From Haemonchus contortus (lineage: Eukaryota; Nematoda; Chromadorea; Rhabditida; Trichostrongylidae), in assembly GCA_000469685.2 (NCBI GenBank), contig LS997567.1:21064108-21128107 (forward strand): DNA of 64,000 nt, written 5' to 3'. The translations under genes were made by a program, and so were the position numbers. The first letter of the stretch is position 1. Each line of letters opens with the position of its first letter. The notes under the pieces were generated by a model. The model saw nothing but the letters and a program-made list of their open reading frames with translations. It did no database searches and had not been told where the DNA came from. This document shows positions 1-11,910 of the stretch, piece by piece.

Positions 1-293
1 GAGTGCACTAGGCGACGCAATGTGTTGAACACATTGCGTCTCTGGCGATTTGCCAACCAGCTTATCGACTTTTCACCAACTTCGCTCCAATGCGAAAGTG
101 GTGAACGGCAATTAGATTTCGTAGTCAGCCTAGCGAGGAGCGGAGGGCGACCGCGGATAACTCTCCGGCCCCTTATTGTGCCCTATCCAGCCGTTTTCCG
201 ACCTCATTCCTGCACAAATTGTATCAGAGGGGGCGACGAATTCAAACCATGTGCAAATCTCCGAAACCATTTTTTCGTGAACAGTGCCTTTAG
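1..293. mobile_element. TTAA-type MITE 'AGGCAC' family, right part
   Basis: The stretch ends with the inverted copy of AGGCACRGTTCACGA seen in four other places (6892, 15436, 50661, 51449). Its interior, in reverse complement, resembles 15440-15680 and 50665-50920, including the tract around 'cattggagc'. The left end is cut off or degenerate. The apparent ORF at 22-309 is repeat sequence, not a gene. Confidence 0.7.
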
Positions 294-1733
294 GTATGAA
301 GGAGTGTAAATTTACCCTGATGAGACAGCCTTTGATGACTTACTTGGAAGGACCAGGCGATAAAATAAACAACCCCAATTTTCACACCACACTCGCCACT
401 ATTACGAAGCTTACAAGTAGGCGATTGTGGCGTAAAAAGTTAGAATTATTACTGGTGTAAGTAACCAAGCATGAGGCACTTTACACATTATAATGGACCT
501 CAAGCTTGGATAACTGCACCAGCGAATCCACCCCATTGCAAAATACTAAACTACTAAAGCAAAGGAATTATGAATGAAACCATGATTGGACGAGTGTCAG
601 GCTCAGGCATAGGCATTTATATCCGGACTTCACAGGTGGCTGCTTCTGAAGAATTCCGAAGTGAAGCTCAGATGATCGGCCTTTTTCTGAGTTCCTTCGA
701 AGTTCATACAGCTTTTCTGTGTTAAAGAAATTTACAGCTGTTCTATGATGAAAGTGATGACAGACATGTGCACTATTTTTTCATCGCCTTTCCCAAATTT
801 GTAACTCATAGATCGCCGCAATATAGCCGATGATTTGAAACAAGCCATTCATTTTCATAAGTTTCTCTGAGTTTCGATGGAGTCGGATCTCAGGCACATT
901 TAGAGGTAATTTTGTGAAAGTTTCCTATATCTTTTAGAACACTAAAAAATAACAATGGATGCCATAACGACAGCTCTGCTTATCTTTTCTTCCTTGCCAT
1001 TTTTATGAAGTTTTTTGTCTGGTGAAAGTGTTCACAAAAAAAGCATTGCTCTTGGGACCGTGTGGTCCGCAGGCGGGCCACATACAGAGTCCGCGAAAAG
1101 CGCACTCGGTCCCACACGCCAGACCCGCTCAAAAGGCGCGGTTGCCAATGGGTTACCTTAGTACTACGCTGTGTAAGCAAATTCCGAGAAATTCTTTACG
1201 AAGCTTCCCACACAACGTCCATCTCTGTAGTTCCTCCACCTGCGAGAGATGATTTTGAGTTGGAAAGAATTTTAGTTGGTATCGTGAAAGGCACTACAGA
1301 GTGGAATTGGAGAAGTCAAACTTCTGCAGTATGGGTCCAAAAATATGTTCTTGTTCAACATAGCCCCCTGTTCTCATTGCATCGACAAAAGGCAGAGAAA
1401 GATAATGCGCTCAGAAGAATGTGTTCCACGTGAATCTAGTGATATACTTTTTTTTCAAATTTTATATAACCTAGAACTAGGGAGATGGAGAAGCTATAGC
1501 TGAAGTCGACATTGTGAGACATCAAAGTGTTTTCCCTCTTTGGATTGGGAGTCTCTAAATGGAACAAAGAATTCGACATATACGCCTGCGTCATTTCAAA
1601 ATTACGATCGTCATTGGCTCACCTTCAGGGAAGTGTGGTGCGACTCACAAGCGAATATCTCTGAATGTTCTAGCTACGTATAACTAGGTCGGAAAGTCAC
1701 AAAGGACATCCGGCACTCTGCCCACCTTTTCGA
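294..1733. other. no recognised gene
   Basis: Short ORFs only, none resembling a known family. The stretch near 1108-1157 (cacacgccag to aatgggtta) resembles the right end of the TTAA element at 16920-16971 and may be a decayed terminus of that family. Confidence 0.4.
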
Positions 1734-2170
1734 CCCTGCGTCCTTCCTGCTTTGACGTACGTCTTGGAGACTGGGACTCTATGAAAGCAGGATGAACTTG
1801 CTGCCAGCGTTGCTCAACCTGCTTTGAAAAGAATGACGCTCGGAATTTCCCTGTGCACCCAACTGCAGAAGGGAATCCGGAGTTCCGAGCTCCGTCATTG
1901 AATGAAGATCAGGGATGCCGTTGGTTACGCCACGAAATCAGAGATCAGGTGGGCCAAACATGTTATGCGATATCGTTGGACCAGGACGATTACTGTGTGG
2001 ATTCTTCGGGACTAAGCGATGGCCATACTTTTCCGAAAGTTCTGGACAAAAGGAATGCTGAGCCTTGTGTCATTAAAGCGAGGGCGAATCACTGGACTAC
2101 CCAGGCTCGCGACAGGTACGAATGGAGAAGTTACTGGCATCTGCTTGAGGAAATCAGTTATCAATCGACG
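1734..2170 (+). pseudogene. RTE-type non-LTR retrotransposon, 3' fragment
   Basis: Across frames it reads S-E-I-R-W-A-K-H-V-M-R, then a W-x-R-D motif, then A-R-D-R-Y-E-W-R-S-Y-W, the C-terminal tail of RTE reverse transcriptases. Its nucleotide sequence matches the reverse complement of 12010-12240. Frameshifts and stops are present, so it is a dead 3' fragment; RTE elements are usually 5' truncated. Confidence 0.75.
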
Positions 2171-2344
2171 ACATGTGATACAGGTGAAGGATTAAAAGGT
2201 GAATCCTTCTTTCAGCGGTCTGTTGTTCATATCATTTTCCTTGTGACAAACATGGATTCTTTTTTTGGACGGAGGCAAACCGACAACCGACCCACAGTCG
2301 TTATTCGATTATATAATGCAACGACATATGCAAGTGTACATTAC

Positions 2345-2379
<35 letters not shown>

Positions 2380-3049
2380 TTTCGCCGTATTATGAGAAGA
2401 CTGTATTCGTAGCTCCGGTCTTGTTCGTTTGCGATCATCTTTGTATATCCGCGAACCCTTCTCGCAGTGACCTTAGCAATGAAACAATACAATACAACAA
2501 TACAACAACAACAAGGTACATTGTTGGAGACGGTGCGGCTTTTTCGTAGAGATATAGAAACGTTGGATAATGCTCTCACCGCATATGCTTTCAGACACAA
2601 CTGTATGCGAAGAAAACACATGTCCGCGTTCGAATCTGCAAGAGTGCCAGAGAGTGAAGTACGTTATGTCAATGGTTAAGACATGAACTAGTCTTGAAAT
2701 GGCAAAACGACTTTATGCTGCGTCTTAACAGTACAAACGCTCTACAGTCCTGGTAAAGACACAAAATTTCAGCAATAGCAAGTACGCTTCCACTCCCACT
2801 GAACGAGATCAAGCTTCTACTTCAATTGCCCTCACCACTTTTGCGATATGTGCAAACACATATTGTCAATGTTGAAAATGCCATTTTCTCGCTTCACCAG
2901 AGCCCAGAATCGACGAGAGCATTTTAAGCTATGAGTTTTGATGTACTATCCGAATATATGAATGCAAAAAAAGTGCGGAATTAGCAAGCCGTGTTATCTC
3001 CTACTAGTTAGGCACGGTACGCTAACGCATTTGTCATATCATAAGCGCG
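2171..3049. other. no recognised gene; short TA microsatellite
   Basis: It contains a TA dinucleotide tract at about 2348-2375 and an ACAA-rich stretch at 2485-2515. I see nothing else here. Confidence 0.5.
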
Positions 3050-4440
3050 TTAAACAAGAATGAATTTCTCGTCGGAGCCGCCCTCGAGGAGTTGGTCATA
3101 GGTTGTATTGGGTGAAGAGCTTATACAAAAGCCCGGTATACTTACTATAAAGCGCTTCGTCTGTCGTCTGTCGTTATGTATGTCTGTCATGAAATTCCTT
3201 AGCTCCTTTAGATCTGCCTGTAGAGACCGGGTCAAGGGTTGTGTGGGCCATATCGAGAAGTATAAAGCACACATCAGCTTGGCGGAGCCCCGCCCACAGT
3301 GGGCGTGGCGTGCATCGAAATGAGCTGTACTGTGAACCATGTTTCCAAATTCAGTCACAAGACGGCTTCAAAACTGGGCTGTAAAAGTGGCTAGAGGTGT
3401 GCATTGGTAAGTTGGGTCGAACTAGGGAGTCCCACCCCCAGATGAGCGGGGCGTTCTCCAAAAATGCAGTGCTTCTGAAAACATAAGTCGGTTTGGAAAA
3501 AGCCAACAGGGCAGGAAAAACATGATGTAGAGGAAGCATGGTCGAACGTGTCTCCAGCATAAATAACATCAGCGGAGGCCCGCCCGCAATGGGCGGAGCG
3601 TGCGTTGAGGTGAAAGCTACTCTCCAAAATTGAGTGTAACTTCGTCCGGAAGGTTTCAGAATGCGGGAAAACTGGTTGGAGGTAATAAAAAAATGTTGTC
3701 GAATCCTCGAAGTGGGCGGGGTTGGCACCAAAGTGGGCGGGCTTAGATCAAAACTACACAACTCTATTCAGAAACGTTCTAGAACGCGGGAAAAAAGTGG
3801 TCAGAGGTAATGGAACAAATGTGGCCAAATCCTCGAAGCGGGCGGGGCTGGCACCAAAATGGGCAGGGCTTAGATCAAAAATTCATAACTGTTTAGAAAC
3901 GTTCTGGAAGGCGGGAAAAAGTGGATGAGGGCCAGCAAGGAAATGAAATCAACCATCATTGATGGGCGGAGCATGCGCAAGTGTGGGCGGAGTTATCCAC
4001 GGAACATAACACGGTTCTATGAAGTCCTGGAGAACGGGAAAAAATGCATTGAGTCTGGAAACCGTAGGCAAATCGAGTGGAACGTGCGCCAATGTGGGCG
4101 GAGTTTGCAAGAAACCTACAATTTGTTAAAAAGAAACAGGTCTCCGCCCACAGTGAGGTAAGGGCAGGGGTTGAGTGGAAGTTCATAGCTCCTATTCCCG
4201 TAGTGACCTAGAGCGTTGAAATTTGATGGGTGTGCAGGCGGTAGGATAGAAACACTTACGGTGGATTACAAGACAGGACTTCACCCACATGAGGCGGGGT
4301 TGGTGCGAAAAATTTTGTTTGGACCTATAGAGCTCATATTCGATAGAAATAGAGGCGGCAGGATGGGAGCACCTATGGCGGGCGGCAGAACTTAACTCCT
4401 CTCGCAGGAGGCGAGGCTTGGGCAAAAAAGAAGTGATAGT
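3050..4440 (+). repeat. array of GC-rich GGGCGGGGC repeat units
   Basis: Units of very roughly 120-170 bp recur. Each carries GGGCGGGGCT or GGGCGGAGC, then 'agttat', then 'gttctagaacgcgggaaaaa' and a variant of 'aggtaatggaacaaat'. The same units occur reversed at 8340-9115 and 37740-38425. Near 3140 is the 'tataaagcg' plus TGTCTGT stretch that also ends the CA-rich repeat family. ORFs here are repeat-derived. Confidence 0.75.
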
Positions 4441-4569
4441 TTAGACTCGAAGCGAAATTTCGAAACCAAGGTTGAATAATTCGAAAATAAATCGAGTTAC
4501 TCAAACATACAGAACCTAAAGAGGTTTGTTCATGGCGGACGGGGCGCGCGTTGGGTGTATGTATATATA

Positions 4570-6056
4570 CAGTCGCGCCCAAAAGTTTGGAATTTTTTTA
4601 TTTTTCGATATAGCGCGGGCACTGAATTACGAAACTGTCTTAATTTTGCATAGTAGGTATAAAAGCAAGTGAAGAACACGATGGGCAACGTGTTTTTTCG
4701 AGAACAGATGATTAGAGTTGAAAAACACGATTTGCTGTGAAAAAGCGCGACAAGAGTTTGGAAACTTCGCAATAACAGGGGAAATTGATCATGGTAACAT
4801 GAATTTACAAACAAAGTATCAATACTTCATTGGATACCCAAGGGAATCGACTGCTGCTTTGCATCTTCTTGGCATTGGATTGATTAAGGTTTCAATTTTG
4901 GACTGTGTTATCAGAGCCCACTCTCGAGACATTAGATTGAATTTTTCGTCTGCTTTCCCAATAGAAACCTGGCTTGTACGACGTGCTAGTTCTTCCAAAG
5001 GTGCTCAATAGTATTCAGGTCTGGGCTCTGACTCGGCCGCTCCATAACGTTGATTTCCTTTGACTGGAGTAAGTCGGCCACGAGATGGGAAGCATGCTTC
5101 GGATCATTATCGTGTTGAAAAATCCACCGTGTCGGCAGGTTTTGGTTGGCGAACGGGAGCATTACTTTCTCCAAGATGTCCTTGTACTGAGCCCAGTTCA
5201 TATTACCCTGGATACGAGCGAGTGGACCTATGTCGGATAGATTGGAACATCCCCATAGCATAACGCTATATTATGTCATCGTTCTCGAAAAGACAAAACT
5301 TCGACTCGTCGCTGAACAAAACTTTTTTCAGTCATCTACTCCAGGCGAGGTGCTTGTGCGCAAAGTTTAGTCGGGCCTTTCGGTTCTTTGCGGTGACTAG
5401 TGGTTTTTTGCTAGGACGTCTTACAAAGAGTCTTCCGGCTCTGAGCCGACGTTGGACAGTGCTATGGCTGATAAAAACCCCAGAAAGAGATGTTACTTGT
5501 TTACGAATATTCGAAGCCGTCACGCGTGGATCACCCATCGAAGTCTTAAGAATTAGATAGTAGGCTCTTAGTGCTGTTTTTCGTAGTCTTTCGGAGCGAG
5601 ACTTCCTCATCACAAATCCTTGGCTTCGATAACGCTTGAAAACCTTGAAAAATGTGCTTTTAGCGAGTTTATATTGTTGGGAAAGCACACTCATCTTCGT
5701 TACGGAATGAACGGCTTCAATAATTGCTTCCTGGGCGGATACTGGAACTTCTATATCTGATCCCATCTGAGAACCGCCCAATATACCATGCTTTGATTGA
5801 ACATTACGAAAAATCCACCAACCTTCACAAGAAGAAGCAAAACGATATGGCAGGTAGCGAGTATCCAAACTTTTGTCGCGCTTTTCTTCGAGCTTTTCTT
5901 GTTTTAGGAATCAGACTTTTGATGTTCCAAAAACCACATTGCATGCCATATTTTCCACATGATTTTATATCTAATATGTAACTTTGGGATAATTACGATC
6001 TCAACTGGCCGCGCTATTCGAGAAATTAAAAAGTTTCCAAACTTTTGATCACTACT
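4570..6056 (-). mobile_element. Tc1-like DNA transposon
   Basis: Imperfect TIRs of about 50 bp flank it: CAGTCGCGCCCAAAAGTTTG on the left, and the complement of ccaaacttttgatcactac on the right, next to TA. Inside is a minus-strand transposase of DD34E type. A TA microsatellite follows directly on the right. Confidence 0.85.
4986..5868 (-). pseudogene. Tc1-like transposase, broken
   Basis: The N-terminal part carries the DNA-binding helix-turn-helix region (V-S-A-Q-E-A-I-I to K-S-T-F-F-K-V-F-K-R-Y) and S-T-V-Q-R-R-L-R. The catalytic domain shows S-D-E-S-K-F (first D), Q-H-D-N-D-P-K-H (second D) and S-P-D-L-N-T-I-E-H-L-W, with 34 residues between second D and E. Two in-frame stops interrupt it, one after H-L-A-W-S-R and one after E-N-D-D-I-I. 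The protein can no longer be made whole. Confidence 0.88.
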
Positions 6057-6078
6057 ATATATATATATATATATATAT

Positions 6079-6812
6079 GTTCAAAAAGAAATCACCTTGA
6101 ACCTATTCTGCCATAACTCATCTCAAACTCAAGCTTTAACTGATTTTTTGACAGCACACTTTTCAAATATTACCGACTCTCCTGTGATGCAGAATTGGCG
6201 GTAGCTCACTTCCGGCCAAGTAGGTACATTTTTTTTTGAAAAAATTGCGAAAGTGGCATACTCTCTAAGTAGGTTTCATTGTGTTTTTCGAGTCTAGAAA
6301 TATTGGTGACTCTTCTATTCTGTTAGCTAATCGCTCTCAGTGATGAGACAAAAATCTGGCTGTCGCTTTCTGACCGTGGAGCAGCTTTCGCCATTGCCAC
6401 GAGCAGTAAGCAGGAATTGACCCATGCTCAAAATCCAAGGCTGTTTGCTGTATCAATGTCTACGATTACGGAGGCTATCAGAGATATTGAGTCTCTAATA
6501 GGCCCAGTCATCCGAGCTAGCTCGGTTAGGTCACGGATTGCCGCTCCTGAGGATTATAGGAATATCATTTGTGCGTCGACTCAAGATTCCAGACGAGCAT
6601 CTTCCGATATAATGGCCGAAATATCGACGGCGGCGACGTCGCTACCATCTAGAGGTACCATCAACAGACATCTGTGGGTTGCTGGAGTATGTGGAAGGAG
6701 ACTTGTCAAAAAGTATCTGGATCTCTGAAAAAACTGACGAGCTCGACTTTAATAGGCGCGTGAGTACCTTCACCGGACCTTCAACCAATGACGCGAAGTC
6801 CTCTAGAGCGAA
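6079..6812 (+). mobile_element. Tc1-like element, 5' part (relative of 24791-26371)
   Basis: The left end reads gttcaaaaagaaatcacc and continues with the same 'ccataactca' TIR as the element at 24791. Similarity runs through the N-terminal coding remnant ([15 protein letters not shown]) and stops abruptly at about 6812. It abuts the end of the preceding Tc1-like element across a TA tract. Confidence 0.75.
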
Positions 6813-6891
6813 TCAGATCGCCCGGCTTTAACTCGAAGTAGGCTAACTTCACGCGTGGTTCACCCTCAATGTACATCTACTCTACACGTAG

Positions 6892-7551
6892 TTAAAGGCA
6901 CGGTTCACTATAAAAAAGGTTACTGAGTTCTTCCTTTAGGAATACTCAGCGCCCCCCATGGGTGGTAGAAGGGACCATCTCGCTCCCACAACCTCGGCGC
7001 CTTGGGCATAGTGGAAGCCCCGTTGCTGCCGTAGTTCGCTTTCCCGCCCCTTGATCGGTGTCACGTTAGACGAGTGTCGAGACAATACAGATTGCTATTA
7101 TTCGTTCTAGGACCCACGCACAATCACAATCGCCGAGTGATGAGACGATGTTTTTCTCCCATTCTTTTTTCCTCGGTTTTCTTTTTGCTGCCGCGATCCC
7201 TTATTTAATTTCCTACTCTTAGAGGCTGAAAAAGGTGAGCTACTTTTGCTGTTACCAGGGTTTCTTTTGTTTATTTATGCTTATAAGTGAATGAATTTTG
7301 CTTACCATTGTCTGTTATTCGCACCAGGACCCACACGCGCGCATTGAAACACAATGTTTAGCTCGTCCGGACGCCCCACTCTTCTTCATTTTACTGGTTT
7401 CATTCTCGTCCAGCCCCCTTTTTAACAATTTCTCGATACCTTTTCACTTTGGAAACACCTATGCACGCAGTTTCTTCACCTCAGTCGCAATAGTTTCGAT
7501 ATTTCCTTCCATTTTTCATCATACCCAAAATTATCGTAAACTGTGCCTTCA
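6892..7551. mobile_element. TTAA-type MITE 'AGGCAC' family
   Basis: Left end TTAAAGGCACGGTTCACTAT, right end the complement of ttatcgtaaactgtgccttca. The interior resembles 51449-52084, with shared blocks near 'ttgcttacc' and 'gctcgtcc'. No transposase seen. Confidence 0.75.
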
Positions 7552-7599
7552 AGTATTTTCGCTCAAACCCCGCTTAGTGGGCGGAGTCTAGTACTATCA

Positions 7600-7765
7600 C
7601 CCACCGTAAGTGTTCCCATCATGCCGCCTGTACTCCCACCAAGTTTGAAGGCTCTGTGTCCCCGGGGACAGGTGTTTTGAATTTCCGGTCAGACACACAC
7701 ACATACACACACAAACACAAACACGCCAACAGACACACTTGGCCGATTATATAAGTAGGATACAG
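7600..7765 (+). repeat. dispersed repeat with CA-rich tail
   Basis: It shows the module 'cctaccaagtttgaa ... ggacaggtg ... gaatttccggtcagacacac', then a CACACA-rich tract and a terminal 'gattatataagtagga'. Copies or parts lie near 23750-24415, 35110-35300, 37370-37530, 40895-41195, 57155-57605 and 58085-58400. Confidence 0.7.
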
Positions 7766-7839
7766 AGTTGCACAATGATACAGCCACCCAACATCACCAA
7801 AAGGCACCGTTCCAGGGCACTTCAGGAAGCGGCTTAATA

Positions 7840-7985
7840 TGGAAACCAGACGGCAACGCACGCTATTGCGTCCGCTGGGGGCTCTAGCTACAAGGGACGG
7901 AGCCACATGAGCTCTGATTTCCATTACAGACCTTTGTCATCTGAGGCTCTTCCCTGACACTTCTGTAGCGGCCATCATTCTTTTT
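7840..7985 (+). repeat. dispersed repeat, pair with 34775-34920
   Basis: The stretch around 'gggacggagccacatgagct' and 'acctttgtcatctgag' recurs at 34775-34920 at high identity. The nature of the element is unknown; no ends or coding were recognised. Confidence 0.65.
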
Positions 7986-8339
7986 GGGGTGAAATGGGGC
8001 TGTTTGAGACCATGAAGAGTACTCCGATGTATCCAAATCAAATACCTCTGCAGTCTAGGTAGTGAAGGAAACCCTGTGTAGTTTGGGCTGTGTGTGCCAT
8101 GAACACTAACTTTGAAAGGAAAGCCCCTCTGGGTGGTTGTAGGGATTTACACGTTTTTACATTTACATTTACACGTGTTTGCTCTAGGGTAAAAGATACT
8201 ACTGTGTGAGGAACCATGGATACTAAACTCTAGAAAATTTTCAGCCTTTTTGAAAGAGTTTAGTGGTATCTCCTAGTTGTACACCTATGTGGTCAAGGTT
8301 AGTGGGAAGGACAGATGTATAGATTTTTGATCTCACCCC

Positions 8340-9115
8340 CTCCCTCTTTGCAAACCCACCCACTTCAAACTTTGAACCATATTATTTTTATTACCTCCAG
8401 ACACCTTTTTCCCACGTTCTTAAACGCACTTAAAAAGACTTGATAATTTTGATGTAAGCCCCGTCCACTTTAGTGCCAACCCCGCCCACTTCTGGGATTT
8501 GACCACATTTGTTCTTTTACCCCTTAATCTCTTTTTGCCGCATCCCAGAACGTTTCTGAATAGAGTTATAAATTTTTGATCGAAGCCCCGCCCACTTTGG
8601 TGCCAACCCCGCTCACTTTTGGTTATTGACCACATATGTTCCATTACCTCTAACCACTTTTTTCCCGCATTCTAGAACGTTTCCGAAGGAAGTTACACTC
8701 ATTTTTGAAAAGTAGCTTTCACCTTAAAGCACGCCTCGCCCATCGTGGGCGGTGCTTCGCTAAGGTTACGCATGCCCAACACGCATAAGGCCTTGCTCAC
8801 TCTTTTTATTTTTTTCCTGGCCTCGACGCCTTCGTTGAATAGAGTTATGATTCTCTGTGGAAAATACCGCCCACTGCGAGAACCCTCCGCTCACCGCCGG
8901 TAAGTTTCCTTTATTTTAGTGGTTGACCCATCCCTCACCTTTGCACATTTTTTCCCGGCATCTGGACTGTAACGAGACCGAATGAGAAGAATTAGCTCCT
9001 GACCCCGCAAAATTCCGGCGCATGCTCGGCCCCTTGCGGGCGGAGCTTCGCTGAGCTCACGTGTGCTCTGTTGGTCTTGCCCTAGGCTCGACCCACCCTA
9101 AACTTGACCCGACCT
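8340..9115 (-). repeat. array of GC-rich CCCGCCCA repeat units
   Basis: Reverse-orientation copy of the array at 3050-4440. It shows repeated 'gccccgcccacttt', 'attctagaacgtttc' and 'ttccattacctctaacca'. It most closely parallels 37740-38425, including the 'cttgctcactctttttattttt' and 'ggtaagtttcctttat' segments. Confidence 0.75.
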
Positions 9116-9544
9116 CTCCAGGTGTTCTTTCAGGATAGGAACGGTGAGCTTTTAACGTGGGTATGAAGCGAATTTTCGTCGTGCCTTGTCCCTCTGTAGG
9201 GGCCTAATTTACGGCTCGATCGCCCTTCTCTAACCCCGTTGGCCAAATTAAGGGGATCATAGGGGCAAGCGATAGCTGTGTCCATCCAGTCTGCGTTTAG
9301 CAACTCATAGTGGATGGATTCCTTCAACATCTATTAAATTAGGGGACGATGCTTGGGATACCCCGAAGGCTGGTATCTCCTGCAGTGAAGCGATCCAACC
9401 GATTGTTGACCGTCGATCAGTTAGCAGTGCTAGCATCGAATAGATTGCTGATATCCGAGCCGCTACACCCGCGTTTTTTCCTTGGCGTGCTTAGTAGAAG
9501 GTGATGGTACGAATCGGGTGTTGTCAATTCATTAACTATATATA
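9116..9544. other. no recognised gene
   Basis: No recognisable coding sequence or repeat, apart from a short TA run just before the mariner element. Confidence 0.4.
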
Positions 9545-11081
<1,537 letters not shown>

Positions 11082-11097
11082 TATATATAATATAGTA

Positions 11098-11392
11098 GGG
11101 CGGAGGTGGTGTAGTGGCAAGTGGCGCACTATATCACACGCCCGGTCAGGGGTTCGAATCCCGGATCGATGCCCGCCTAGGCCAACCAAGCCTTCCATCC
11201 CCCCGGTGTCGGTGAATTGGTACCAGACGCGTCGAGGAGGATAAAAGCACTGACCTGTACATCGGCTGGCCACCGCAAGTCATTGCATAGGCCACATACG
11301 CACTCATTACGCCACTACGATTCTGAATGGAAGTCGAGTGCTGGGGTGCATCCCTTAGACGGGATTGATTAACGAAAAACCTTAAACTTTTA
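11098..11392 (+). mobile_element. tRNA-derived SINE, copy 1
   Basis: The head carries a perfect pol III A box (TGGTGTAGTGG, 11107-11117) and B box (GGTTCGAATCC, 11151-11161), followed by a non-tRNA body ('aaccaagccttccatcc', 'gaattggtaccaga', 'gaatggaagtcgag'). The body is shared with 24495-24778 and 53750-53999. It is too long and poorly foldable to be a tRNA gene. Confidence 0.85.
11107..11161 (+). promoter_or_regulatory. RNA polymerase III internal promoter (A and B boxes) of the SINE
   Basis: The A box TGGTGTAGTGG and B box GGTTCGAATCC both match the tRNA-type consensus and lie 33 bases apart, within the normal range. This copy keeps the best boxes of the three in the window. Confidence 0.75.
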
Positions 11393-11413
11393 TATAATAT
11401 AGTAAGGAATATA

Positions 11414-11910
11414 CAGGGTGTCTACAAAGTATGGTCCGGTATTTATTTGCATGTAAAAAAGTAAATAGGACACATTTCTTCAAGAGCTTTCATTAAATGG
11501 TCTGACTAAAATAGAGGAGCATTTAATCGAGTTATTGATGGAAATGACCGCCTTTGGCCAGAATGCAAGCTTCCAATCTCTTCGTAAAGGCTCCCACGGT
11601 GGGCCGCAAGTAGTCGACATCAATTTTCTGCCATTGCCTGTGAAGAGCTGCTTTTAGACTGTCCAAACTGCGGTGGGGTGAAGAAGACACTTTCTGCTGC
11701 AGATAACTCCAAACGGAGTAATCCATTGGATTGAGGTCTGGGGAGTTAGATGGCCGCATGTCTTTGTCTCAGAATCCAGGAAAATGATTTTGGCAGAGGG
11801 AAATCGTGGATTTCGATCCATGTGCTAGTGCCCAGTCCTGTTGCAAGATAATGTTCCGTTCTCCAAAGAGATTTAAGATCGGAGAGTGATCTTTGTTCAA
11901 AACGTTCCAG
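11414..11910 (-). mobile_element. Tc1/mariner element of DD37D type, truncated
   Basis: The left terminus CAGGGTGTCTACAAAGTATG follows TA. The minus-strand transposase shows Q-Q-D-W-A-L-A-H (catalytic D), then [12 protein letters not shown] and L-K-A-A-L-H-R-Q-W. The N-terminal half and other terminus are missing; the sequence passes directly into an RTE remnant near 11910. Confidence 0.8.

Noticed and set aside
7619..7924. 101-codon minus-strand ORF with a C-L-C-V-Y-V-C-V stretch
   Set aside because: It is translation of the CA-rich tail of a dispersed repeat.
11098..11180. tRNA gene
   Set aside because: The pol III boxes are perfect, but acceptor and anticodon stems do not pair convincingly, and the same head plus a 200 bp body recurs elsewhere. 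It is a SINE.
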